DNA of 64,000 nucleotides from Taudactylus pleione (Eukaryota > Chordata > Amphibia > Anura > Myobatrachidae), in the NCBI GenBank assembly GCA_031769625.1, contig JAUIMM010000124.1:7191501-7255500 (forward strand), in the 5' to 3' direction. The notes beneath the pieces were generated by a model that had not been told where the DNA came from, ran no database searches, and saw only the letters and a list, made by a program, of their open reading frames with translations. Below, one piece after another: positions 1 through 10,284 of the stretch (positions are counted from its first letter, which is position 1; each line of letters begins with the position of its first letter). The translations under genes were made by a program, and so were the position numbers.

Positions 1-529
1 TGTCGTCAGGAAGCGGCAGTGGACACGGCAGCAGGATGCAACAGGTATGGTGGAGGGATGTGGAAGGCATGGTGGCGGTGGTGGTGGCCATAATGGAAAT
101 GGCTGCGAGCATGGATCCTTAATGATCCGGACCCCACTAGCCAGTGATGCAGAGTTTAGCAGCGGGCGTGCACTGGCACCAAATCCCATTTTAAAAATCA
201 AAATGGCAGCGGTGAGCCAACAGCGATGAGCCACTTCATGGGCCTTTCCATTTTAAAAATGACACAGCGGCACCATTTTTAAAATTCAAGATGGCAGTGA
301 GCCAATTACGTATCACTGAGGCATGCGGCGGAGACTGGCAGGGGTCCCACTGTAAATTACAATATTACTTTTGAAATAATTATTAACCCCATCAACTCCG
401 CACTTACTGGCCAGGGATGCAGAGGATAGCCCTGGGTTTCAGCCCAGGCATGGGGTATCCCACATCCCCAGGAGGGGCGTGGCCACGCCTTCTGCAATTT
501 GGCCACGTCCCCTTCACCCAGGCCCGGCA
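1..529. other. No gene recognised; old repeat-like sequence
   Basis: No coding pattern is supported here. Two short related segments (around 198-226 and 288-305) share an ATGGCAG...GTGAGCCAA core next to TTTTAAAAAT runs, so a degraded duplication is likely. The GC-rich stretch 410-530 (gggcgtggccacgcc) resembles the CpG-rich interior of frog MITEs and ends where Tc1 homology begins. Confidence 0.4.
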
Positions 530-1168
530 TGGTAATGGCATGCTTCATATAATTGAAGGAAGGATGAATGGAAAAATGTACCAAGACATTCTTGATAAAA
601 ATCTGCTGCTATCTACCAGGATGCTGAAGATGAAACAAGGCTGGACATTTCAGCGAGACAATGATCCCGAACACACAGCCAAGGACACTCTCAATTGGTT
701 TCAGAGAAAGAAAATAAAGATGCTAGAATGGCCCAGTCAATCACCTGACTTGAATCCAATTTAAAATCTATGGAAAAAACTAAAGATCAGAGTTCATAGA
801 AGAGGCCCACGGGACCTTCAAGATGTGAAGACTGTTTGTGTGGAAGAATAGGCCAAAATCACACCTGAGCAATGCATGCGACTAGTTTCTCCATACAGGA
901 GGCGTCTTGAAGCTGTCATTACCAACAAAGACTTTTGTTCAAAGTATTAAATAAATTTCAGTAAGCGTGTTCAATACTTTTTCCCTGTGTCATTTCACAT
1001 TATTACACATAATTTAATTAATGGACATCTATGGTTTGATTTCTTTGCTTGTGTGGATTACATGGGTTGTTGCTGACATTTGGTGAAAATGTCATTACAA
1101 TAGCCCCATTACAAATATATTTACTGAAAAAAATGTTAATGTGTTCAATACTTAATTTACCCGCTGTA
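530..1168 (+). pseudogene. Tc1/mariner transposase, 5'-truncated remnant
   Basis: This is the C-terminal half of a Tc1-type DDE transposase, the enzyme that cuts and pastes its own element at TA sites. The reading frame shows [18 protein letters not shown], which carries the second catalytic aspartate, then [11 protein letters not shown] followed by a TAA stop and NLWKKLKIRV. In the family the residue at that stop is the third catalytic residue (Glu of DD34E). A second in-frame stop follows at about 850. The first catalytic Asp and the DNA-binding domains are missing because homology starts near 530. The 3' inverted repeat (about 1136-1166, RC beginning CAGCGGGTAAATTAAGTATT) is intact and is followed by the expected TA. 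The copy cannot make an active enzyme. Confidence 0.9.
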
Positions 1169-1173
1169 TATAT

Positions 1174-1571
1174 TGTGACAGGGTCAGCATAATTCCACAT
1201 GAAGTAAATGTGTAATATCCAGATCTCCCAGGTTTGGCAGAGCAAATACATTAGGATTGTGTTTTATGTCCAGTTCAGGTGTTGCCTCAATCAGTGCCTG
1301 GAAAGGCAACTGATTAGAGACACCTGTGGGAAGCTGTTTTAGGAACTGCAGAGACACTGAGAAAACTGAGCCTGATGGTGAGATAGTCGCCCAGCTTATA
1401 GGCCTGGGGGTGACTAGTGTTAGGGTTCCTGGACCTGCGAGTCCACTGAAGAAATATTGCTGTTTGGAACTTTATCTATTATCTTGCCTGTGAAACTGCA
1501 ATATCCTGTGTACCTGCCTGTGGTGGGCAATAAAGCTACTGATGGATTTTACCCAGTCTTTGTGGTTGCCA
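1174..1571 (+). repeat. Candidate LTR of a Ty3/gypsy element
   Basis: This 398-bp block begins TGTGACAGGG, ends TTGCCA (TG...CA ends) and carries AATAAA at 1529-1534 near its 3' end, as expected of an LTR polyadenylation region. It lies directly between the Tc1 3' end and gypsy reverse transcriptase. I see no second copy in the window and no convincing tRNA primer site after it, so the call is an inference. Confidence 0.45.
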
Positions 1572-1589
1572 TACCGTATACCCGAGGCA

Positions 1590-2567
1590 AAGTGGGCAGC
1601 AGTTAAACAGGAAGTAGAGTAAATGCTAAGCCTAGTTGTCATAGAGGAATCAAATAGCGAATGGAATAATCCCATAGTTTTAGTGCCTAAGCCTTCAGGT
1701 GCTTTAAGATTCTGCAATGATTTTCGCAAATTGAATAAAGAGTCACAGTTTGATTCCTATCAGATGCCCCGGGTGAACGAGCTGGTGGAGAATTTAGCAA
1801 ACAGTCAGTATCTCACCAGCCTAGATTTCACAGAAGGGTTTTGGCAAATTCCTTTAACTGAGGCTGCTAAGGCCAAAACAGCCTTCTCTCCCCCAGAAGG
1901 TTTGTTTCAGTATAAAATGCTGCCATTAGGTCTGCATGGGGCTCCTGCAAACTTCCAGAGGGCTATGAACAGGTTGCTGCGACCTCACAAGGAATATGCA
2001 GCTGCATATCTAGATGACATAGTCATCTTTAGCCCTGACTGGGAGTCATACCTACCAAGAGTAGAAACAGTGTTGCAATCTTTATGGGCGCATGGGTTTA
2101 CTGCTAATCCTGAGAAGTGTGCCATTGGATTGGTGGAGGCAAAATATTTGGGATATATATTGTAGGCAGAAGGCAGGTAAAACCTCAGCCCAGTAAGGTG
2201 GAGGTGGTTCTCACATGGCCTAAACCCAAATGTAAATCCCATCTTAGAACATACCTTGGCCTAGTGGGTTACTACCACATATTTAGTCCTGATTTTGCCA
2301 CTAGGGCAGTACCATTAACTGAGTGTCTTCAAAAGCAGTCCCCAGACAAGATTCTATGGTCTAGAACAGCAGAAGCTGCATGGCAGGATTTAAGGCGTGC
2401 CTTGTGTGCAGAACCTGTTCTACAGGCTCCTAACATCAGTTTATATTGCAGACAGATGCCTTCAGTATGGATTGGGAGCAGTCTTTTCCCAAGTGGTAGA
2501 AGGGGAAGAGAAACCCTTCCTCTACCTGGAAATTTCTGCCCAGGGAGTGCAAGTACTCAACTGTGGA
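1590..2567 (+). pseudogene. Ty3/gypsy reverse transcriptase and RNase H fragment
   Basis: This is the pol region of an LTR retrotransposon, the part that copies its RNA into DNA. The first frame (1623-2165) reads as the RT fingers and palm: NNPIVLVPKPSGALRFCNDF, LTSLDFTEGFWQIPL, LPLGLHGAPANFQRAMN and the catalytic AAYLDDIVIFS. A TAG stop at 2163-2165 and frameshifts follow. The next frames give the connection region (LRTYLGLVGYYHIFSPDF) and the start of RNase H (GLGAVFSQVVEGEEKPFLYL). Gag, protease, integrase and the rest of RNase H are missing. Homology ends near 2567, where a Penelope terminal segment and a TA microsatellite begin. This is a dead fragment. Confidence 0.9.
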
Positions 2568-2653
2568 GCATTTAAATGGTGTGCTGAACGTCTATTATTG
2601 GACTGCTATATATATATATATATATATATACATACATATATATATATATACAG

Positions 2654-2685
<32 letters not shown>
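2568..2685 (+). repeat. Penelope terminal tail plus (TA)n
   Basis: Positions 2568-2606 closely match the end of the Penelope pLTR seen at 9652-9684 and, inverted, at 5557-5600 (core CTATTATTGGACTGC). In two of the three places, including here, the tail runs directly into a long (TA)n tract; 2607-2685 is that tract. In frame it also imitates RNase H (AFKWCAERL), which makes the exact gypsy/Penelope junction ambiguous. Confidence 0.65.
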
Positions 2686-2729
2686 TCACTGGATAAGTGG
2701 CACTCAGGAGACTTTCAATGGTGATGACA

Positions 2730-2791
2730 CAATGTGTCTTTTATTTCGACGTTTCGGGGTTAGGTGACCCCGTCCTCAGGAACACACATTG
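2730..2791 (-). ncRNA. Hammerhead-type ribozyme candidate at Penelope 3' end
   Basis: On the minus strand the order is stem I arm CAATGTGT (2791-2784), core CTGAGGA (2779-2773, fits CUGANGA), a stem II hairpin GGGGT/ACCCC, GAAA (2755-2752), CGTC with GTC as cleavage triplet (ending 2748), then ACACATTG (2737-2730), an exact 8-bp partner of the first arm; TTC/GAA adds 3 bp next to the core. Stem III would be the self-complementary ACGT, as in minimal dimeric forms. One unpaired C after CUGANGA departs from consensus. Hammerheads in Penelope-like pLTRs are known; activity here is unproven. Confidence 0.6.
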
Positions 2792-4640
2792 ATTTTGTAC
2801 ACCCTCTTAGTCAAAGGATCTTCAAAGATGTCACCCGTAATCAGGAACCTGCAGTTAATACACCCTGGACAATGAAACACTCCGTTCCCAGTTGTCAACT
2901 AATTTGTGGGTTTCTGCTGGTTCACGTCAGATCTAGTTATACAGTCCTTCAGATTATTACTGCATCTGTAGCAAAACATCGGTGGTTCTTTACAAAAATC
3001 TCCCAAAATGGGGTTGGCTTGTATTATGTGCCAATGCCGTAAAATAGCACGTTTTAAAATAGTGGTGGAATATGTGGTGGGAAATTTGATGCGTTCAGAT
3101 TGTAATTTAGTATCAGATCTCAATAATGCAGATCGATCTACCTCCATGCATCTTTTAATCGCCTCTTCTACTTCTAATGAGGCGTATCCCCTCTGGACAA
3201 ATTTGTCACCCATTTTTCTCAATTCAACTGGCATTTTAGACCTATCCGATGTGATTCTGGCAACCCGGACAAGTTGCGAATAGGGAAGCCCTTTCTTAAA
3301 TGGAAGGGGGTGAAAGCGGTCTGCTGCAAGTAATGTATTTTTGTCTGTGGTTTTATTATAAACTAATGTGTCAAAATGACCATTGTCTATTTTAATCATC
3401 ACATCTAAATAATGTATTATTGATGAACTGAAATTCAGAGTTAATCTAATGGTACTATCAATGGAATTCAAATCATTAAAGAAGGCAAGGAGATCCACTT
3501 CACCTCCAGTCCACACCAAAAAAAGGTCATCTATAAAACGAACATAAAACAAAATATACTTAGACAATGGATGTGCTAATATATACAGTTTTTCAACTCA
3601 TAATTTTGCATGTATAAATTAGCATATGCTGGGGCCATATTCGAACCCATCTCAGTTCCCCGGCGTTGCAAAAAAAATTCATTATTAAATAAAAAATTAT
3701 TTTTGTGCAAAATAATATGAATCAAAAGCATCAAAAAATCAGCAGGTGGACCCTTATAGTGTGGACTGGAGACAACTGCTTTTCTCACAGCCTCCATCCC
3801 CTCTTCATGCAGTATATTAGTATATAAATTTACATCAAAAGTAACCAATAAAACACCACTAGAAGGTATAGATAACATGCTCAATTTGTTCAAAAAATGA
3901 GTCATATCCTTTAATTAAAAATCTGTCTCCTGTACCAATGGCTGAAGCCAGAAATCCACATACTGTAAAAGACCCTGACACAATGAACACCGGAGGAAAT
4001 TATCGGCCTCCCCGGGGGATTGTGTAGAGTCTTGTGGATCTTAGGAAGCACGTAAATTAATGGTATTACTGGAAAGTCTTATTTGAGAAATCTAGCTGTG
4101 GGTTCATCCAACCAGTGATTACTCAATCCCAAATTGATCACATTATCAATTTCCTTTTTATAGACTAAAGTCGGATCCATTCTCAATTTAACATAATTAG
4201 ATTCATCTACCAACTGTCTGGAGACCTCATTGATATAATCAATTCTGTCTAAATGCATGATACCCCCGCCCTTATCAGTGGGACATATCATGATCTCCCT
4301 GTTGTTCTTCAATGCAATAACAGACTGTCCCTGACTAGGAGTGAGGTTGGAGAAAGAAGTTTTCTGCTTGGCAATTAAAGGCATAGCATCCTTTTTCACT
4401 AAGGAAATGAATGTGTCAATAAAGGGAATATTAATATTAGGTTCAAAAGGTACTTTTAAGTTTAAACTGCCCCAAGTTTTCAATCTGATTATCCTTATTA
4501 CCAAAGAAGTGTTTTTATTTTAATTGTCGCTGAAATTTATATAGATCCAGCTCAATGTCAAACGGTCTTGCTAATACATCTGTACAAATGTTAAACCCTT
4601 AGATAACACATCCATCTCACTTTCAGTTGGAACATATTTA
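2792..4640 (-). pseudogene. Penelope-like element copy 1: reverse transcriptase (endonuclease missing)
   Basis: This is the reverse transcriptase of a Penelope-like retroelement, read from high to low coordinates. Visible motifs in order are TDKGGGIMHLDRIDYI (4504-4079 frame), VTFDVNLYTNILHEEGMEAV and RGTEMGSNMAPAYANLYM (3905-3576 frame), then RFIDDLFLVWTGGEVDLLAF, where FIDD is the catalytic pair, and HYLDVMIKIDNG (3567-2899 frame). The C-terminal part has RHWHIIQANPILGDF and, after a stop, a cysteine segment GCINCRFLITGD. Normally a GIY-YIG endonuclease follows. Here the frame reaches RVYKIN near 2795 and joins the hammerhead-like segment directly, so the endonuclease is lost. Stops and frameshifts separate the blocks, so it is inactive. 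Confidence 0.92.
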
Positions 4641-5556
4641 GACAAGTTAAAAACTATTGTTTCTTCCTACTCCTGCCTCTGTTTGGTGTAAATTTGTTTT
4701 TTTACTTGTTTCTCCTCCCTCCCCTCCTACAAGGTTTCCATCTAAGATTTTTTCCAGACCATGCAGGGGAGTTCTTTCTTTTAAAAAAAAGCCCCTTAGT
4801 ATTACTGTTGTCTGAATCACTGTAAGAAGTCTGTGAATCCAGATCAGTATATACTCTATTGGCACGCTGTTTCCTATTACTTTGTCCTGTCCTCCAGGGG
4901 CATCTTATATCCCTTCCTTGTAACCATTGATACACTCTCACTTCTTTATAATCATCACATACATTTTCATACTTCATTTTTTAAAAGACAACAATTCTGT
5001 TGTAAAAGAAGCCACAGACATCTCTAATTTAGACAACCATTCTACATCTTTGTCTTTAGAAAATGTTTCCAAACCGGTAACCTCACACAAAGCAATTTCT
5101 TTCTCCAATGAGCTGATCTCTAAATTGACTTGTTGAATGACTGATATCATGAGATCTAAGGAACATTGATTTAATATCATGCACCATTGGCAACAAAACT
5201 GTTTGTAGTTTCTGCCCAAATTCGGCTGTTTTTTTATCCTAAAACCATGTGGTATTAAGTTCTCCTTATGATACTGCGAAAGGGGCAAGCCGTGTAATGA
5301 CAATTCTACATGTCTCTTTTTCAATTTAATAAGGTCATTAAAGACTTCCTTTGGACATCAAATTGCAATACATCTGTGTTGGAAAATAATATTTCAGAAA
5401 TATTCTTTTCACAAAAGCGCTTAGTGCCCATCAGGTCAAAAGTGTCAGCCATTGATGCATCCATAGTTGTTTTAAAATCACTTGAAAAAAACAAAACAAT
5501 TTGCACACTCAAGCTTGTGACAATGGTAGGGTGCATGACCATTAAGAATTAAATAT
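4641..5556 (-). pseudogene. Penelope-like element copy 1: N-terminal/upstream ORF region
   Basis: This stretch lies between the 5' pLTR and the RT of copy 1. The clearest open frame (5324-4974) contains LPLSQYHKENLIPHGFRIKK, then CQWCMILNQCSLDLMISVIQ and a glutamate/lysine-rich helix (LEISSLEKEIALCEV). The pattern 'PxGLRI...W..IL..CSLDLM' is what I expect of the region upstream of RT in vertebrate Penelope elements; its function is unknown. The next frames down (4977-4647) are basic and serine-rich. An upstream frame (5542-5321) contains STDVLQFDVQRKSLMTLL. The region is interrupted by frame changes. The boundary with RT is approximate. Confidence 0.7.
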
Positions 5557-6250
5557 AGCATCAGTCCAATAACAGACGATCAGCACACCATTTAAATGCA
5601 AAAAATATCTTTATATAATGCAGGGCATGTATCCCATGATCAGTTCCACAAGGCATTAACGTGCAAAATCTGCATAAAGTGCAGTCTCAAAGAAGGAAAA
5701 AGCAGTTTCCATATCATCATGGCACATAATAATTATCATTCCATGTGTAGATCAGGGTGAGCAGCCCAATGCCCGACAGCCGTTTCGGTGCACACAGGCA
5801 CCTTCTTCCCGGGGCAGCGTGTTAAACAACAAGCTATCTGTGCTTCATATACTTACCTAGCCACCTGTTTACACCCACAATCATCCTTCAAACATGTGCT
5901 CACCTGTGTAATGCCGCCAGCCACCGGAATCTCAATCCAGGCTGCACGTGTCATTGGAAGTGACGTACTCTACAACTTCCTCTGATGGTGGAACGCAAGC
6001 TAAGTCCTGCATTACCAAGCAATGTCAGCCTGATAAACAGGCAATAGCGCACGCAGTCCGAAACCAGAAGTGCTGCACTGTGAGGTTGTAGCCAGCGTTG
6101 CTAAGTAATGCAATCAGGCATTGTTAACTAACAAATTCACTTTTAGCATAATAAAGCATTACCACAATTTTAACGCATGATGTCATAGGGAAGGGGGAGA
6201 AAGACAGGTGAACAGGCTTCATATACTACATACATGCTGCATGCATATAA
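5557..6250 (-). repeat. Penelope pLTR (copy 1, 5' side)
   Basis: This roughly 690-bp block is a near-identical inverted copy of 8990-9690. In minus orientation it precedes the copy 1 ORFs, so it acts as their 5' pLTR. It ends with the tail core TGTTATTGGACTG next to an AT-rich junction. Confidence 0.8.
5770..5816 (-). ncRNA. Degenerate hammerhead-like fold in pLTR
   Basis: Minus strand: TGCCC (stem I), CGGGAAGA in place of CUGANGA, stem II GGTGC/GCACC, GAAA, short stem III ending in GTC, then GGGCA, which pairs with TGCCC. The geometry is that of a hammerhead, but the first core box is changed, so cleavage is unlikely. The twin at 9426-9473 additionally has GATA for GAAA. Confidence 0.45.
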
Positions 6251-7765
6251 AATATATGATATAAAATACAAAAATTACATAAAAAATACAATGAGGAATA
6301 ACTAGTTATAAGAAACAAGACAAGATCAATTCTTCATTTAAACCCCTGCATGGTCTGGAAAAAACCTTAGACGGAAACCTTGTAGGAGGGGAGGGAGGAG
6401 AAACAAGTCAAAAAAACAAAATCACACAAAACAGAGGCAGGAGCAAGAATAAACAATAGTTTTTAACTTGTCTAAATATGTTCCAACTGAAAGTGAGATG
6501 GATGTGTTATCTAAGGGATTAACATTTGTACAGACGTATAAGCAAAGACCGTTTGACATAGAAGTGGATCTATATAAATTTCAGCGACAATTAAAATTAA
6601 AACACTTCTTTGGTAATAAGGATAATCAGATTGAAAACTTGGGGCAGTTTAAACCTAAAAGTACCTTTGAACCTAATATTAATGTTCCCTTTATTAACAC
6701 ATTCATTTCCTTAGTGAAAAAGGATGCTATGCCTTTAATTGCCATGCAGAAAACTTCTTTCTCCAACCTCACTCCTATTCAGAGACAGTCTGTTATTGCA
6801 TTGAAGAACAACAGGAAGATCAGGATACGCCCCACTGATAAGGGCGGGGGTATCGTGATCTTAGAATTGATTACATTAATGAGGTCTCCAGACAGTTGGT
6901 AGATGAATCTAATTATGTTAAATTGAGAATGGATCTGACTTTAGTCTATAAAAAGGAAATGATAATGTGATCAATTTGGGATTGAGTAATCGCTGGTTGG
7001 ATGAACCCACAGCTAGATTTCTCAAATAAGACTTTCCAGTAATACCATTAATTTACGTGCTTCCTAAGATCCACAAGACTCTACACAATCCCCCGGGGAG
7101 GCCAATAATTTCCTCCAGGGTTCATTGTGTCAGAGTCTTTCACAGTATGTGGATTTCTGGCTCCAGCCCGTGGTACAGCAGACAGATTTTTATTTAAAGG
7201 ATACGACTAATTTTTTTAACAAATTGAACACATTATCTATACCTTCTAGTGGCGTTTTATTGGTTACTTTCGATGTTGTAAATTTATATACTAATATACC
7301 GCATGAGGAGGGGATGGAGGCTGTGAGAGAAGCGGTTGCCTCCAGTCCACACTATAAGGGTCCACCTGTTGATTTTTTGATGCTCTTGATTCATATTATT
7401 TTGCACAAAAATTATTTTTTATTTTATAATGAATTTTTTTTGCAATGCCGGTGGAACTGCGGTGGGTTCGAATATGGCCACGGCGTATGCTAATTTATAC
7501 ATGCAAAATTATGAGTTGAAATATATATTAGCACATCCATTATCTAAGTATAGTTTCTTTTATGTTAGTTTTATAGACAACCTTTTTGTGGTATGGACTG
7601 GAGGTGAAGTGGATCTCCTTGCCTTCTTTAATGATTTGAATTCCATCGATAGTACCATTAGATAAACTCTGAAATTCAGTTTATCAATTATACATTATTT
7701 AGATGTGATGATTAAAATAGACAATGGTCATTTTGACACATTAGTTAATAATAAAGCCGCCAATA
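6251..7765 (+). pseudogene. Penelope-like element copy 2: reverse transcriptase, truncated
   Basis: This copy is on the opposite strand to copy 1 and closely matches its sequence from about 4800 down to 3345. Frames show FEPNINVPFINTFISLVKKD and IRPTDKGGGIVIL (6468-6902), VTFDVVNLYTNIPHEEGMEAV (7125-7493), and ATAYANLYMQNYEL with SFIDNLFVVWTGGEVDL (7429-7665). The catalytic box reads FIDN instead of FIDD, a loss of a metal-binding aspartate. The frame breaks at 6900, 7030 and 7450. Homology stops at about 7765, where an unrelated block with direct repeats begins, so the RT C-terminus and endonuclease are absent. A pLTR in the same orientation lies further right (8990-9690). Confidence 0.92.
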
Positions 7766-7770
7766 CAGGT

Positions 7771-8528
7771 TTTTAGCATAATCATGGCCAAGGTTATGGG
7801 CCTACCCACCATATCCAGGTAACCTCTTCAGGGTAGGTCCCTAACATACTAGGGTTCAAATCCAGAGGACAGGACCCCCCAAATTGGCCCAGCTAAGCTG
7901 CCCCAGGGCACCGCTATAGTAAGAAAAGTGCAGTGTAAAAGAGATAGTTAAGAGCAGCCATTGCTGCATATAAAGAAATTAAAATAAAAAGGTGAAGTAC
8001 ATGTATAATAGACAAACAGTGAAGGGTTAAAATGTGTTATACAAGAAAAATGTGTTATAATGCGGTGCCCTGAAACAGATCAACCAAAGCAATCCAGGGG
8101 GACCCACGCCCCAAAAATGAACCAAAGTTGCACTACAGTATATAACTTGTAGGACTTACCTAGAATTGTGCCTAATACCAGTGTGCATAAACATTACCAG
8201 ACTACATGCTTTTAAAACCAATAAGGAAGGGTGCTAATCCAGAATGAGGGAGTCTCCTTTCCCTCAGATGTGCAATAAAGCACATTAAATGGAGTATATG
8301 GGAAAGATTCCTGGACTGCACAACCCTGAATATGTATAATGGGAGGTGCTACCTGATGAGACTAATTGCAGGCACAGAAACAGACAAATCTCAGGTGCAC
8401 AACTCCAAATTATTTATAATATATAAATGCAATAAAATTTTGCAATCAATAGAGGATTTTAGCATAATCATGGCCAAGGTTATGGGCCTACCCACCATAT
8501 CCAGGTAACCTCTTTAGAGTGGGTCCCT
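7771..8528. repeat. Block bounded by ~72-bp direct repeats inside Penelope copy 2
   Basis: A 58-bp identical core at 7771-7828 recurs at 8457-8514 (starts TTTTAGCATAATCATGGCCA), and similarity continues to 7842/8528. About 615 bp of non-coding sequence lies between. It interrupts Penelope copy 2 between RT and pLTR. It could be a small element with terminal direct repeats or a duplication product; I do not recognise the family. Confidence 0.6.
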
Positions 8529-8989
8529 GCAATTAGTCTCAATTAGTCTTTACTATTAAAGTGTATGTGTTTAGTTTGATCTACACTATCTTTTGTATTT
8601 TTTTCTCTGTATCCCCCCACACCTATGGTACTTGACTAGTACATAAAGAGGGGTGATATTTAATCTTTAGATTCCTTCAATGATTACAAAGGGCTATCTA
8701 TGGATTTAATTGGATAATCCAGTATACAGCTGAATCATATATGGTGATTATATTTTTCCCCTTTTTATTCTGTGTGAACTTGTTTATTGGGAAAGCGCTA
8801 GAAGGTTACTTACATTTATCTGTATATTCTTCTGTTACTTAAAGAGTTGGGTGTGACTCTTTTTGTACTGTCACCTACTTGCTGCACTTCACAATTTCAT
8901 TGCACACCGATTGTCATAATCTATTCTATTAGTTATTTCTCATGTCAGCTTTTTCTTTTTTTATTGTATTTGTTGTATAATTTTTATAT
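8529..8989. other. No gene recognised
   Basis: AT-rich non-coding sequence between the direct-repeat block and the pLTR. It may be the 3' untranslated part of Penelope copy 2, but no motif supports that. Confidence 0.35.
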
Positions 8990-9683
8990 TTTATATCAGT
9001 ATGCAGCATGTATGTAGTATATGATGCCTGTTCACCTGTCTTTCTCCCCCTTCCCTATGACATCATATGCTCTAATTGTTTTAATGCTTTATTATGCTAA
9101 AAGTGAATTTGTTAGTTAACAATGCCTGATTTCATTGCTTAGCAATGCTGGCTACGACCTCACAGTGCAGCACTTCCGGTTTTCGGACTGTGTGCGCTAT
9201 TGCCTGTTTATCAGGCTGAGGTTGCTTGGTAACGCAGGACTTAGCTTGCGTTCCACCATCAGAGGAAGTTGTAGAGTACGTCACTTCCAGTGACACGTGC
9301 AGCCTGGATTGAGATTCCGGTGGCTGGTGGCATTATAGAGGTGAGCACGTTTGGAGGATGATTGTGAGCGTAAACAGGTGGCCAGGTATGTATATGAAGC
9401 ACAGATAGCTTGTTGTTTAACACGCTGCCCCGGGAAGAAGGTGCATGTGTGCACCGATATGGCTGTCAGGCATTGGGCTGCTCACCCTGATCTACACATG
9501 GAATGATGAGTATTATGTGCCATGATGATATGGAAACTGCTTTTTCATTCTTTGAGACTGCACTTTATGCGGATTTTGCACGTTAATGCCTTGTGGAACT
9601 GATTATGGGATACATGCCCTGCATTATATAAAGATGTTTATTGCATTTAAATGGAGTGCTGATCATCTATTATTGGACTGCTG

Positions 9684-9728
<45 letters not shown>
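8990..9728 (+). repeat. Penelope pLTR (copy 2, 3' side) ending in (TA)n
   Basis: This is the plus-strand partner of 5557-6250, with a degenerate hammerhead-like fold at 9426-9473 (GATA instead of GAAA). The tail at 9652-9684 runs directly into (TA)n at about 9686-9728. Placement in a TA microsatellite fits known Penelope/Neptune target preference. Confidence 0.8.
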
Positions 9729-9731
<3 letters not shown>

Positions 9732-9784
9732 GACGAACTCTAGTACCTTACTCTGGAAACTTAACACTATGTGGAGGGTCACTG

Positions 9785-10240
9785 ATGTTAACCACACTCG
9801 ATATCTCCAGCCTGTATACATGTATTCCACATGAGACTGGAGTACAGGCGGTGAAAAGACTAATCATTGGCAATTCTAAATATGAAGGATCAGACATAGA
9901 GTTTTTGAAAAATTCATGTAAAATTCATATATCTGGTAAAGGAGCTCAAGAGTGCAAAAGCCAAGGCTTTGGCTTGCACCAGGGATGTAATATTGGAACC
10001 CGTTAAACAAAAGTATTGAAAATAGGTAGTCCTTGGGTGAACCAATTCAACACAGTACTATAAGTGGTTATACTAACAAAAGGGCCTAACAGTTGTGGCC
10101 CCTTGTAACCACTGACCCAGAACTTCCATTATTGCATAATTCCCGAATTACATCAAGCTATACCTGCAGCGTTTTTACAATGCAAGAAGGGGTGTTTTAA
10201 GTGCATATGGTGCACTACCTGTAACTACCTAGATGAAATT
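9785..10240 (+). pseudogene. Penelope-like RT fragment of a different subfamily
   Basis: The frame from 9785 reads LTTLDISSLYTCIPHETGVQAV, the Penelope RT motif that carries the first catalytic aspartate. It is clearly diverged from copies 1 and 2 (TFDVVNLYTNIPHEEGMEAV). Further on, a cysteine-rich piece FLQCKKGCFKCIWCTTCNYL (about 10170-10232) resembles the cysteine segment between RT and endonuclease. The intervening RT core is deleted. It is non-functional. Confidence 0.7.
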
Positions 10241-10284
10241 TAGAATAGAATAATTTATTGTTGTCACTACAACATTAAAAAAAT

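Noticed and set aside
2397..2696. RNase H continuation into YIYIYIHTY...
   Set aside because: The end is translation of the (TA)n tract; real RNase H homology stops before 2568.
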